Assembly (NCBI RefSeq): GCF_030272615.1
Contig: NC_081413.1
Span: 21,518,501 to 21,582,500 of the forward strand
DNA from: Cryptomeria japonica
Taxonomy: Eukaryota > Streptophyta > Pinopsida > Cupressales > Cupressaceae
Direction of reading: 5' to 3'
DNA length: 64,000 bases
The translations under genes were made by a program, and so were the position numbers. The notes under the pieces were generated by a model. It saw nothing but the letters and a program-made list of their open reading frames with translations, was not told where the DNA came from and ran no database searches. This document shows positions 11,435 to 21,282 of the stretch, one piece after another. Each line of letters begins with the position of its first letter. The first letter of the stretch is position 1.

Positions 11435-12082
11435 AAAACAAGGCACACAATAAAAATCCAAAAACCCTTGCCAAGGACCTACAACAAAAGGTTGTTAGTA
11501 GTTTGGATTGTTTCAAATGAGCACCCCTTCCTACAAGCACACAAGTTAGGTAAATTTTAAACCCAAAAGACTTTGTGAAAATAGGGGCCTTCAACCAAAC
11601 GTTTTGCTTTCAAGACAAGCTGCACCAATTTTTGTTAGCTAGATCTGAAAATGTTAGCGCAAAATAAACTAGATCTGAAACCCTAAATGTGAAACTGGAA
11701 TTGAATGAATAAAATTCAAAATTTGAAACTTCTAAACACAGACGTGGTTACCCTCGACACAGACATAGTTCTATGATGCAAACGCGGTTCTGTGAGACAC
11801 AGACAGGGCTATAAATCATAGACGTGGCTATATAACACATACGCGTCTTAAACAAGCACAGACGCGACTTCAAGACATAAATGCAAGTTTTGAAACTTGC
11901 AAAACAAAATATTGCCGATAACACAGACGTGATTTAAGTTGTTGCAGACGCGCCAGAAAATCACAAACGCAATCCAAAAGTATGCAGACGTGGAAATACC
12001 AAAAATGCTGTTGAAAACGTCTGATCTGCAACTTCAAAAACACAAAATCTGCAACAAGGAGGTTAAATACAAAGGGACAAGA
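11435..12082 (-). other. G1 leader, part next to the PBS (no gene)
   Basis: Continuation of the G1 leader beyond the G2 insertion. It is dominated by the second cluster of CACAGACGCG-type repeats (11738-12000). No coding frame is supported. Confidence 0.6.
11738..12000 (-). repeat. CACAGACGCG degenerate repeat cluster, PBS-proximal part
   Basis: About twelve degenerate copies, for example at 11738, 11758, 11798, 11817, 11858, 11930, 11944, 11960 and 11981. They share the core of the 2512-2720 cluster. Both clusters belong to one leader now split by G2. Confidence 0.75.
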
Positions 12083-12100
12083 GTCCCACCGGGCGTGCCA
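12083..12100 (-). other. G1 primer-binding site
   Basis: On the minus strand TGGCACGCCCGGTGGGAC begins three bases after the LTR end at 12104. The primer tRNA was not identified. Confidence 0.8.
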
Positions 12101-12103
12101 AAA

Positions 12104-12862
12104 TGTATATGGTGAAAATGGCTAACAATAATAACAAAATTGAAAGGCTAAATGAATTCAACCACCAAACCCTAGCCTAACAACAACAAAGATCCACCAT
12201 AACATATGAAGATTACCTAAGACAATATGAATAGAACAAAATCACCAAGATTATACCATCACATGTCCAATAGGGTTTTGATCTCCATTCTTCCTATCTC
12301 CATTGATCTTGCTTGATATATTTGCTATCAGATTTTATGTGCACAAGAGCTCAACAAAGAACGGAATGTGGTTGCAAGTAGGATCGTAGTGTAGTCAAGT
12401 CCTTAAGATCAACGATTAGGGTTTGATAATGAAGGAAGCATCTCATTAAATAGAAGACACAATATGAAATGGAGAGATAAGATTGAGAGGTGTAAAAAGG
12501 AGGTCGGCTAGGATTAGAGGGTAGGTGAAAGAAATAATAAAATAATGGAAGAGGTAGGTAGTGTAGGAATTAAGAGATGAATGACATGTGTCATAGGTGG
12601 AAATGAATTAATTAAATAAATAAAGATTTATTTAATTAATAGAAGAAATGGGATAATTAAATAAATAAGATATTTATTTAATTAGGAAAAGGATAATTTA
12701 AATAAATATATGTATTTATTTAAATGAGAAATAAGGCTAGAAGAGGATAAATGAATTAATTAAATAAATAAAGATTTATTTAATTAATAGAAGAATTAGG
12801 CTTAGATAATTAAATAAATAAAATATTTATTTTATTATACTGGACAATTTTAGGTGTCTACA
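12104..12862 (-). repeat. G1 5' LTR
   Basis: 759 bases, TGTATATGG to TGTCTACA on the plus strand, adjacent to a good PBS. Its partner must lie left of position 1. The right third carries AT-rich sub-repeats. Confidence 0.85.
12600..12840. repeat. AT-rich palindromic sub-repeats in G1 LTR
   Basis: AATTAAATAAATAAAG-ATTTATTTAATTA-type units recur four to five times (near 12605, 12655, 12695, 12757 and 12815), separated by purine-rich spacers. Each is self-complementary. In element orientation they lie in U3. Confidence 0.8.
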
Positions 12863-13909
12863 TTTTGTATTTTCCATTTTTAGATCTTTCTCCAAGTCAA
12901 ATTATTCCACTCTCATCCACTCGTGATTAATCCTTAATTCAATACAAGAGAACCTAGTCCAATGTCTCTTTTCCTTCAAAAATGTTCTTGAAATGATCAT
13001 TGTTCCATTCCTCCAATTAATTTTTGATTAAGCCACTTTTATTTTCTAAATTAATAAATTTTGTTTTCTCATTGTATCGATGCTTCCAGCCACCACTAAG
13101 CTACTTTATTTTTTAGGTTCTCATCCCTTAACCACAAATTCTCAATTTGAAGGGACAACATAAAGGGATCATGTCTATTGAAATTGTGAGTTGCATTAGT
13201 AAATGCTCTAAGCCTATCCATCGAAAAATAATTTCTTTGTACATTGTTGCAAAAGAATCTTGGTCCCCTGGAAGGAGGAACCTTTCTAGTCTCTTTGCAA
13301 TATTTGTGAAACCTCTCCAGCTATTTGTCCATGTGCAAATGTCATTTTCTGGCATCACATCCCACAACGAATTTAGCTACACAAATTTTTTGAAGTCAAT
13401 CTATACATGTGATGTGTGAGACAGAGCCCCCTTCTCTTCATATTGAGAATGCCATTTAAATATCTTTCTACTAGAACCTTGACCCCTTTTATATTTTAAG
13501 TTCAATCATTGATCTAGGAATATGCTTCCTTTTTCTGTTTGTCTCAACAATTCTATAAAAATTCACCACAAAAAAGTTCATTTATGTTGATCACCTTGAA
13601 CTTAAGCAACTACTAATGTTTACTAGCATCTACATATTCCCTTTTGAGCCTTAATATATTCCAAAGAATTATAAAACCTCTCTAGGATCCTCTAACCAAG
13701 TCAAACAACCCTTCCCAACATTTCCAACTCCACATCAATTTATCACTCTCTTCTCATGCCAATTTTTTTCATACAACATAAATAAATTTACTCTAGATTG
13801 ATCAATTGGGTACTTGATCATGTGCCTTTTGTTAGGGGCATTGATGCCCCTAACATTTCCAATAGTCATCCTCATGGAGATTTGGGAAAGGATACACCCT
13901 TCCCTGACC
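12863..13909 (-). pseudogene. L1-type LINE ORF2, endonuclease region (remnant)
   Basis: On the minus strand an ATG at 13875 begins MRMTIGNVRGINAPNKRHMI, the typical N-terminus of plant L1 endonuclease. FMLYEKNW and LVRGS follow. Further on come TWTNSWRGFTNIAKRLERFL (about 13330-13270), then IENLWLRDENLKNK and the WW motif (13140-13085), and an EW.NDHFKNIFE linker. This is the nicking enzyme of LINE retrotransposition. Many stops and shifts show it is dead. One TAG (near 13104) lies directly before the WW motif. The frame stops abruptly at the G1 LTR (12862), so reverse transcriptase should continue left of G1, outside the window. ORF1 of the same LINE lies beyond C1 at 26032-27650. Confidence 0.75.
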
Positions 13910-13914
13910 TAAAT
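13910..13914. repeat. C1 target-site duplication, left copy (TAAAT)
   Basis: TAAAT directly precedes the left LTR and is repeated at 26027-26031. Confidence 0.85.
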
Positions 13915-15107
13915 TGTTGGCATTTTTGATGTTTATGTTGTGATTGTCATTGATGGACACACACTTGCTTTAAGAACACTTTTTGTATGTATGAGTTATG
14001 CTCAACTGATATTTGTTCCAAATCGGTATTGTGTTATAGTCTTTAGTCTATCGGTGTTTTGCAGAAAGTGTTTACCGATCTCAAGCGGTATGAAGACCTC
14101 AAGCGGTTTGAAGATCTCAAGCAAAGCGAAGAAACTAAAGCAGTAGTTATCATTTTTAGAGTCTTCATTTTTGACAACAGGTAATCGGTTTAATGTTTGA
14201 ACCGGTATTACTCTATGATGAGTTACCAACCATCAATTGGTAAAGTTGTATGAACCGGTAATACTCTGTGATGAGTTACCAACTAGTATTTTTGTGATGA
14301 GTTACCATCCACTGACACTTTGATGGTGATTTTGTGTCGTGTTACCAAATGTGTCTAGATCCAATGAACCTAGGAACTTGCAATGTAATCCTATTGGACT
14401 GACATGAAAACAGATTCCTTTATAAGGACATCATGTCTAGGGTTTTAAGAGTTAGAAAGCTATTAGGTTTTTTGGTGGTTGATGAGTTTCTCTATGTGCG
14501 ATCTTAGAAGGGAAGATCGAGTCTCTGTGCTGTAACAGAGTGTGGATTTACTAAAGATTGAAGTAATGCTAAAATACATTAACAATGAGCTATCAAGGAT
14601 CCAACCAAGCATACTGTGTTAGTATTTAGATCATTCACATGTTGATTACTCACATCTTCAACAAGTCTGAAACCCTTAACCAGGTAGGATTGGCAAATCC
14701 TTTGTAAATCCTCTAACAAGGTGGTTCACAACTGTGGATCTAAAATCCTTTCACAAGGTAGTCTTTAATCAGACTTATCTCCTAATAGAGATTGAGATTC
14801 CTAACAGGATCTATTATGGTGAAGAACATTGTCTGACCTTAACTGGTCTGGTTACTATTCTGCAGATAGTTACTTGTGAGTTTCATCTCCCCATGGTTTT
14901 TCCCATTTGGGTTTCCATGTCAAAATCTCTTGTGTTATGGTGATTGTGCTTCTGTGGGTGAATGTCTTATTTGTTGTTTGGTTTATATTTGTGTTACCTG
15001 GTTTGTTAGTAAAATTGTTATATCAGTTTACTACTAAACTGTTTAAGTTCAGTATTTTTTGGTATACTAATTCACCCCCCCCCCCCCCCCGCTCTTAGTA
15101 TTCATCA
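13915..15107 (+). repeat. C1 5' LTR
   Basis: 1193 bases, TGTTGGCATT to TATTCATCA. TATAAGG at 14421-14427 is a likely TATA box. Three copies of TGATGAGTTACCA(A/T)C lie at 14216-14310. A run of 16 C residues (15075-15090) is near the end. Confidence 0.92.
14216..14310 (+). repeat. TGATGAGTTACCAAC sub-repeats in C1 LTR
   Basis: Three spaced copies (near 14216, 14269 and 14294). The same set occurs in the other LTRs of the family (about 25122-25215 and, reversed, 29320-29385 and 40130-40200). Confidence 0.8.
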
Positions 15108-15109
15108 AT

Positions 15110-15123
15110 TGGTATTAGAGCCA
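15110..15123 (+). other. C1 primer-binding site
   Basis: TGGTATTAGAGCCA, two bases after the LTR. It differs by one base from the usual initiator-Met tRNA site TGGTATCAGAGCC. Confidence 0.8.
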
Positions 15124-15157
15124 ACCTTTCTATAAGTTTAACCACTAGGAAAGAGAT

Positions 15158-16211
15158 ATGGGGGAATACATTGTGAGGGAACTTACTCATCAACTCACTT
15201 AGACTGAGAAAATCTATGATGAACTCAAAGTCAAATATAAGGCCTCTCTAGCAAAAAGGAGAGTGCATGCTAAGAAACTGATGGAGCTAACTGAAAATAG
15301 TTCCTCTGATGAAGCAAACATGGATGCCCTAGTTGAAGAAGTTGAAAAATGGAATGAGTGTAATGCCAACCTAAGAAGGGAATTGGAAGGACTGACTATC
15401 AGGATGTGTCAAGAGCTTTAGAACTGGAGGAAAGCTGAAGATCTGGCAAAAGACAAAGATCATGAGATCTCCAAGCTAAAGCAAGAGATTAGTGCACTTA
15501 CTGCTCATTTCCAAGAAAGCAAAGTGGAAAAAGAAGAAATGCAAGGTGAACTAAACTTGGCTATTTCTGAGAATCAAACTTTGAAGGAGTCCAATGCTGC
15601 TATTACCAAAGAACTCACTGAGTCAAAGGAAATACTTGCCAAATTCAATAAGAGCACTATTAAGTTAGAACAAAAGCTTGAATCAACAAAACTGGTAAAG
15701 AATACCACTGGACTTGGTTTCTCTGAGTATGAAGAAAGTGAGACCTCTGGAGAAAAAGATGTAGCATCAAAGAAACAATCGACATCAAAGGAGAAAGGTA
15801 AGAAAAAGTTCAAACCTATTTTCTTTAATTGTCTCAAGGAAGGACACACTGCTAATGTATGTAGAAACAAGGCTTACAATAATTTTCCTTGCTTTCTAAA
15901 CAATAAGCCTAGATCCAATAGATTCAATGGAAATTGTTATGCATGCAACAAGTTTGGGCATAGAGAATTTGAATGCAGGTCTGTCATGCACATCACGGGA
16001 AGGTATCCTCAAAGGAGTCAAGGAGTTTTTCCTGAACCCTCTAGGAACCAGAATCCTAACTGGTTTAATGTCTACAATCATCAGTCAGGAAGCAGTGGCT
16101 ATCAAGCGGCAACCAGATGGAGAGAAACCTGTTTGATTTGTCATGGTAGTGGTCACACTGCTGCAACATGCAAAAGGAATAATGGAAACATAAATAATGG
16201 ACCTTGGAGAG
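15158..16211 (+). pseudogene. C1 gag with zinc knuckles, 5' part
   Basis: The frame starts at ATG 15158 soon after the PBS. It is read through TAG at 15200-15202 and TAG at 15419-15421 into an open stretch ending at the insert (16211). Residues 1-200 are Glu/Lys-rich and heptad-like (coiled coil). Knuckles follow: FFNCLKEGHTANVC, whose first Cys is lost to Phe, then CYACNKFGHREFEC and CLICHGSGHTAATC, both CX2CX4HX4C. A fourth lies after the insert at about 20637. In sister copy C2 the first stop is CAG and the second is GAG. Gag would coat the element RNA. Four knuckles is more than I expect for a plant LTR element. Confidence 0.85.
16207..16211. repeat. Target duplication of the 4.4-kb insert, left copy (GAGAG)
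   Basis: GAGAG is repeated at 20614-20618. Comparison with the uninterrupted gag of C2 shows the sequence between is extra. Confidence 0.85.
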
Positions 16212-18018
16212 TGTTGTTCACCAAATCTAGTTAACCCAAGAACACCTACAATCTTTCTATGAAATAGCCAATTTCAATCTACAAAACACATCAGGGCTTG
16301 GACAACATAACATAGGACCGTAATTGATCCTCCTACACTTTAAGTCCTACTAGACCTAGGGGGCGACACCCTTTTGATGTATTAAATACAACAGTCACAA
16401 ACATATGACTGCATCAACAATAAGCATATAGATCATTCCACAAACTCACCCAATTTAGAAACACACTACAGATTGGCTAGATCTGTATAAATCATAGATG
16501 AAAACAAAGGTTGGAATGAAAAGAACACACCCCTAAACATAAAGGGAAATAGATTTTCTTTCAAAATGTTGATCTGAAACTATCCCCAAATCTGCAAGAC
16601 CAGTGCCTTGTTCATTGGGCAATAGAGTCACACACAGAATTGCAAATGTGCATCCATAATTGCAAATTTGTTTTCCTTACAAGATATCCCTACATTAATA
16701 CCTAATAATAATCCATTACTCAATTCTATTCATAGAATTATCAAATCTGGGACACATATTCCATTTATTTATGACTGATTACAGAGTTTAAAACCTTCAT
16801 TGAAGGATACCCACAAGCAATCATACAACCTCCTTGAAATTGACAAATTTCATCCTCCTTGAGGATTCAAATCACAATAATGAAATACATGTATAGAGAC
16901 AATATTATGGGAAATTTACTCATGCCTGACACAAGTAAAGACCTGCAACTAAAAAACCACATCTATAACACTACACTGCAACCTCTATACCCTGAATAGA
17001 TCCATAGAACTTTACAAGTTTGGGTCAAGAAGTTTAGAAATGGAAGTCATGAAAACTGGAGCACTTCCTCCAAAATTTTGGAACCCTTACAATTGAGAAG
17101 AATTGAGAATAAGAAGAAGAGGGAAAAAGATTAGATCTGCATAACACACTACCAAGTGTCCCTTTTTCTAACTGAATTTCAATCCCTTTCTCTTTCCCAT
17201 GGAAAATTCTCTCAAAACATCTTATCTTTGTTGAAACAAACTACATAACTGCATTCCTCATCTTGAGAGCTTTTCGGTGATATATAATACTTGGTATTTT
17301 GAGCAAAAATGGACCTCTGGGCGAATTAAACTTGGATATGTGCACATCATTTAAATTTTTTATTTTTTCATATAGTCTCAACTATATATTTAACTTTAAT
17401 TTTTTCATCCATTTTTGCCTCTGATATTTTCTTGATGCCCTGCCATGTGGCAGCCTCTGATTCACTGATAAGATCCACTAGGCGCCACCTCGAATGACAC
17501 TTCATCACTGCGCCACGTGTCCGCCTTGTCATAGCCATTGGGTTACTTGCTTGTATGCCACCTCAGCGACACATCATCACCACCTCACTACCATGTTAGC
17601 ACCACTAGATAGGACCTACGAGCTGGACCACCATGTCATCCTGCCACTTGTCTTTTGCCATTTCGCAATGGCTAACCGACAAGCATCTTCGGGCCATGAA
17701 GTCACACGAGCCATCGATCCCCATCAAACTTGCATGCTCTTTAACCCCTTCACGATCCACCTAGGTTTTTCTCTATTTCGTGGACCTTAACTCACGAGCA
17801 TCTCTCCTTCGCAAAGTCAGGCTGACCATCGATCATCTGTAACCTACTCACTAGTTAAGTTGCTCCTTCTTTGCAAAATTTCTCATGCCTCGAGATCCGT
17901 GCCTATGTGGGTCCACTTTGTCACCACCTATCAGCCTTCTCGGTCGCCTTGGGATCCATGCCCATGCATGTGGGGTCGACCCTAGGCACCCTTAGCACCT
18001 TGCGTCAAAATTCCTTAA

Positions 18019-18091
18019 GGCTTTCACACTAAGGATGTGTGAAGCCTTAGATATAAATATAAAAAAAGTGCATCACCCAACCAATGTGGGA
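18019..18091 (-). promoter_or_regulatory. Possible snRNA-like promoter (USE + TATA) and downstream hairpin
   Basis: On the minus strand TCCCACATTG (18091-18082) resembles the plant U-snRNA upstream element RTCCCACATCG. The TATA-like ATATTTATAT (18060-18051) lies about 31 bases downstream, centre to centre. A hairpin GGCTTCACAC...GTGTGAAAGCC (18046-18019) follows. No U-snRNA body is recognisable after it, so it may be a chance or relic promoter. Confidence 0.35.
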
Positions 18092-18593
18092 CTAATGACT
18101 TTGCCCAAAAACTGCATTTTAAAGCTTTTTCCTGAGCTTTAATGGCATCTAGTTTGCATTTGTTTGAATTCAAAATTACCTTCACCACTAGGTGTTGCAC
18201 AGGGAGGATGCATTGGCTGTTGATTGCATTTTACTTAAGGGATTGAAAACCCCTCCTTTGAAAAAAAACACGCAGGAGATTAAACATTATTGCATTTGCA
18301 TAAAGGTTTTTAGAACCCCTTCCCATTGCCTGCAAAGGAATTTCAACGGCCTTTTCACCAGCCATCATGCCACTCACAGGGAGGATGATAGCAAGAGTCA
18401 TGGGTTTTGGCTTCAAACCTGCCAATTTGCATTTGATAAGAAATGTCTTTCATCATCCACCATGAACAAATTCATTGGTTTCCTCGTGGGGAGAGGGTGA
18501 TGCTAGTAAGGGAGCTCCACGCTACACTTTAGCTCACAACATGGGGAGAAATTGGGTCTATAGCTGCTAATGCCTTTTGTATAAAATTTTAAC

Positions 18594-19216
18594 TCCACTC
18601 CAATCCTTCTCCTATACACGGCGAAAATGCACTGAAACACAAAATCAGTTATTTTCTACTGTGGCTCTAGCTATTGTTTTTTACTTTCTCCTGCAATTAT
18701 TTATATACCTCATCTATCATGGGCCAAAACTCTCTAGCTGGCTGGAAGAGAACAAATTCATTTCCCTTTTGGTCTCTATTTCTTGTATAGCCATTCTTTG
18801 TGCCATTGAATGCTCGGGCTGGTAACATAATATACATTCTGTGGCTGCCAACATAATATAATTTTGCTAGTTGTACAAAATTGAACACCTTATCTCTAGA
18901 CCGTCCACTAATAATTGTAGTCAGACAATACTTTGCAAGTTCTTCCATTGTCGAGCACATCTCAAAAGACATAAAATATCACTCAGGGTCATCAACAATT
19001 GGAGAAAGGGTCCCATCATAATCTAAAAAGACTGCAATTTGCTTGATTTTTTGATGCACTCATCATCAGTGCTGAAGGACGGTCTCCCATCCATGAGGCA
19101 TAAGATTCACTTGGCATGTTAGGACTAATGCCATCTATTTTGAATTCATTTGATAACTTAATTTCATCACAAGAAGATCTAGTTTTCATACAACCAATCC
19201 AATTATCAGTTTTCAA
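18594..19216 (-). pseudogene. Trehalose-6-phosphate phosphatase (TPP) fragment
   Basis: On the minus strand several conserved plant TPP blocks occur in order. YASWMGDRPSAL lies near 19095-19060. QIAVFLDYDGTLSPIVDDPE follows at about 19045-18985, including the HAD catalytic DxDGT. Then come MSFEMCSTMEELAKYC, TIISGRSRDKVFNFVQLAKLYY, FQPAREFWPMIDEVYK and CVSVHFRRV (about 18630). TPP removes phosphate from trehalose-6-phosphate. The fragment is dead: a one-base loss just before QIAVF, a TGA after DDPE, further stops near 18690-18640, and the C-terminal half is missing. No intron interrupts the roughly 600 bases, hinting at an RNA-derived copy, but intron positions of the parent gene must be checked. 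It lies inside the 4.4-kb insert. Confidence 0.85.
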
Positions 19217-20613
19217 TATTGTTTGGAAACATCTTTCTTTGTGGAAGTGTTGTTGAAGTTTAATGCTGAAGTTTCATGCCTACCCTTCTCAAGAAAGGAA
19301 TAACACAACCATTCACTTCACAAACCATTCATAATCACATCTTATAACATGTCTCATAATCAAAATCCACATTTAGATATTCTGAAAATATTTTAGCAAA
19401 CAATGTCGTCAATAAAATCAATATACGGGCATGAGCCAAGTCGGGTCCCAAAGTGGGTCCGGCTAATTTTTATTTTTTTTCATGCAACTGACCTTAGAAA
19501 TTCTTCATGAACCTTAAACTTACCTCTGGAAATGATCAACATCGTTTTTAGATCATCAGACTGAGTTTTGCAACTTTCAGGCGCTTGCACCACATTTTCG
19601 CATTTAATTGCGAAGACGTAATTTTCAAACCGGTCAAAACACCTTTATGGACCTCGCCATCTAACAGGTGCATACTCTGATATACATGCACAAACTCTAC
19701 CAAATGGTTTTTTAAGATGAATCCCGAGCGAAGAGATATTAATTGGCGAAAATGACCAACTGGCTTTGTCGACACTGTGGACCTGATGAAGTCAATGTTA
19801 TGGCAACACATAATGCCTTTCTCAAAAATAGCAAATGACCTTTGTAGAGCCTCAAATTTGAAACAAAGGTACCTTAAAGTACATATTAAATATTTGAATT
19901 CTCAGTTCGATCAAAATTCTGACTGGGTGCAAATGGTGCGCTCCTGAAAATGGCTACTTTAATTGATATAGCACTGAAAGTACGGATAACTAAAACAGAT
20001 GGCTCAATAAACCCTTTTGAAAACCAATCAAACGGATTGGTAGAGGCTTGAAATTTGAAACATAGCTTGTCATTTACATCAAAAATATCCCGAAAAAAAC
20101 ATTCTGACATGACATTCACTGGGGCAACTTTTACACTTATGCGAAACAGGGCCTCGACTAGGTGCTGAAACAAGGACTTGTCAAGCAACACAAACTGAGC
20201 AAATGGATTGCTAGAGACTTGAAATTTTGCAAGATAACTCACATTTATGCATAGAATTGAATCCAATTTGAAATTATTCATGATGATTAATAGGGAAAAA
20301 TATATAAACACCCAAAGTAGGCTACTTAGTAAAATATGAATTTGAGCCTACAATGCACTTTCAGCTCACCCCTCGAAATGGGTACTTGATAAACTGATCC
20401 AAACTAAAATCTGAAAGTTTCACATCACTGAATAGGCCAAATAAAAGGTGCAAGACATGTTTTCCGAGCTTTACCCTTTGAAAATCAACTGGCTCTATTT
20501 TATTCTCTCTCTAACTAGGCCATTCAAACTGACTCAATTTTTTATCATTTGGAAATGCAGAGAATTTTTTTGAAATGGGCCTCTCAAATTACTCAAATTA
20601 ATGAGTTCCAATA

Positions 20614-20779
20614 GAGAGCACCTAGAATGGTTTGCTATCACTGCAACAAACTGGGTCATACAACAAGATTCTACAAGATGAGAAAGAATATATCAGATGA
20701 TATACCGGTCATTCCAGAAGGAAAGATTGATGTTGAAACTGTTCAAGCAAATATGAAGAAAACTTGGAAGAAGTCATAA
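20614..20779 (+). pseudogene. C1 gag, 3' end after the insert
   Basis: Gag resumes with RMVCYHCNKLGHTTRFY, the fourth knuckle with its last Cys changed to Tyr. ISDDIP, IDVETVQANMKKTWKKS and a TAA follow. C2 shows the same order with an intact CYHCNKPGHSARFC. The GAGAG duplication is at its start. Confidence 0.8.
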
Positions 20780-21282
20780 GAAGTATCTCAGGAAGAACCG
20801 ATTTCTGCACCTAGTGTGGAAGTCGTTGAACTAGCAAACTCAGTGATAGAAAAGATTAGGGGGAACAAATCGGTGAAATGTTTCGAACCCCCGGTTTACA
20901 CCGATAAAAGACCTTAACTGGTATGTGATACCTATCAATTGGTAGAAGACCAGAAATGCTAAAAGGCAAATTAGGGTTTACGCCCTGATGGTGGAGCATT
21001 TATTATGGTAGGTGAAGAATTAATTTAAAAGGGATTTTCAAGTCATTTTCAAGTATTAGTTTTCGAGCAAAGAAGTTTTCAAGTGCAGAGCGACAAAAGG
21101 TGGTTTGTCTTGCAATTCAGAGAGATTTCAAAACATTGAAGAAGAATCTGAAGATCACATCAAGCGGTCAAGTGTAGAACTCAAAGCAGTAATCCAGCAA
21201 TTGAAGTAGTGAGTGACGAAGCGGAATTTGCAAGCCCTAAATCTTGACTTTAGAAGGTATTTTTTGAGTTTCTCTGTTTATC
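20780..21282 (+). other. C1 spacer between gag and ORF2
   Basis: No gene seen. The stretch around 20870-20930 (GAACCCCCGGTTTACACCG...AAAAGACCTTAAC) is well conserved with C2 (37900-37960). A functional RNA element or leader for ORF2 is possible. Confidence 0.5.

Larger units (their letters stand above)
1..12862 (-). mobile_element. G1: Ty3/gypsy-type LTR retrotransposon, left part outside window
   Basis: Read on the minus strand, the element starts with a TG...CA LTR (12862 to 12104). A primer-binding site follows (12100-12083), then a leader of about 2.3 kb and a gag frame that runs off position 1. The leader is split by the complete element G2 (3626-11429). No other domain of G1 is in the window, so its autonomy cannot be judged. 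G1 interrupts a LINE endonuclease frame that resumes at 12863. The target duplication should therefore be ttttg (12863-12867), but its partner lies outside. The lineage call rests on the gag type and the CHHC knuckle, which resemble plant Tat/Athila-like gypsy elements. Confidence 0.8.
16212..20613. mobile_element. 4.4-kb insertion in C1 gag, class uncertain, carrying a TPP gene fragment
   Basis: The insert is delimited by comparison with C2, where gag is continuous across the same point, and by a GAGAG duplication. It starts TGTTGTTCACC and ends GTTCCAATA. I find no terminal direct or inverted repeats inside, and no TE protein. Options are a very long solo LTR with non-canonical TG...TA ends, a non-autonomous element with captured host sequence, or a nest of older pieces. 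It contains a GCCAC-rich stretch (17440-17660), an snRNA-like promoter arrangement on the minus strand (18051-18091) and a trehalose-phosphate phosphatase remnant (18594-19216). The rest (16212-17440 and 19220-20613) is AT-rich with nothing recognised. Confidence 0.7.

Noticed and set aside
13831-13854. Perfect inverted repeat GTTAGGGGCA-TTGA-TGCCCCTAAC
   Set aside because: It falls in the coding sequence for VRGINAPN of the LINE endonuclease, so conserved codons explain it.
17494-17790. 98-codon open frame in the 4.4-kb insert
   Set aside because: His/Pro/Thr-rich translation of a GCCAC-repeat region, no homology recognised, no conservation evidence.
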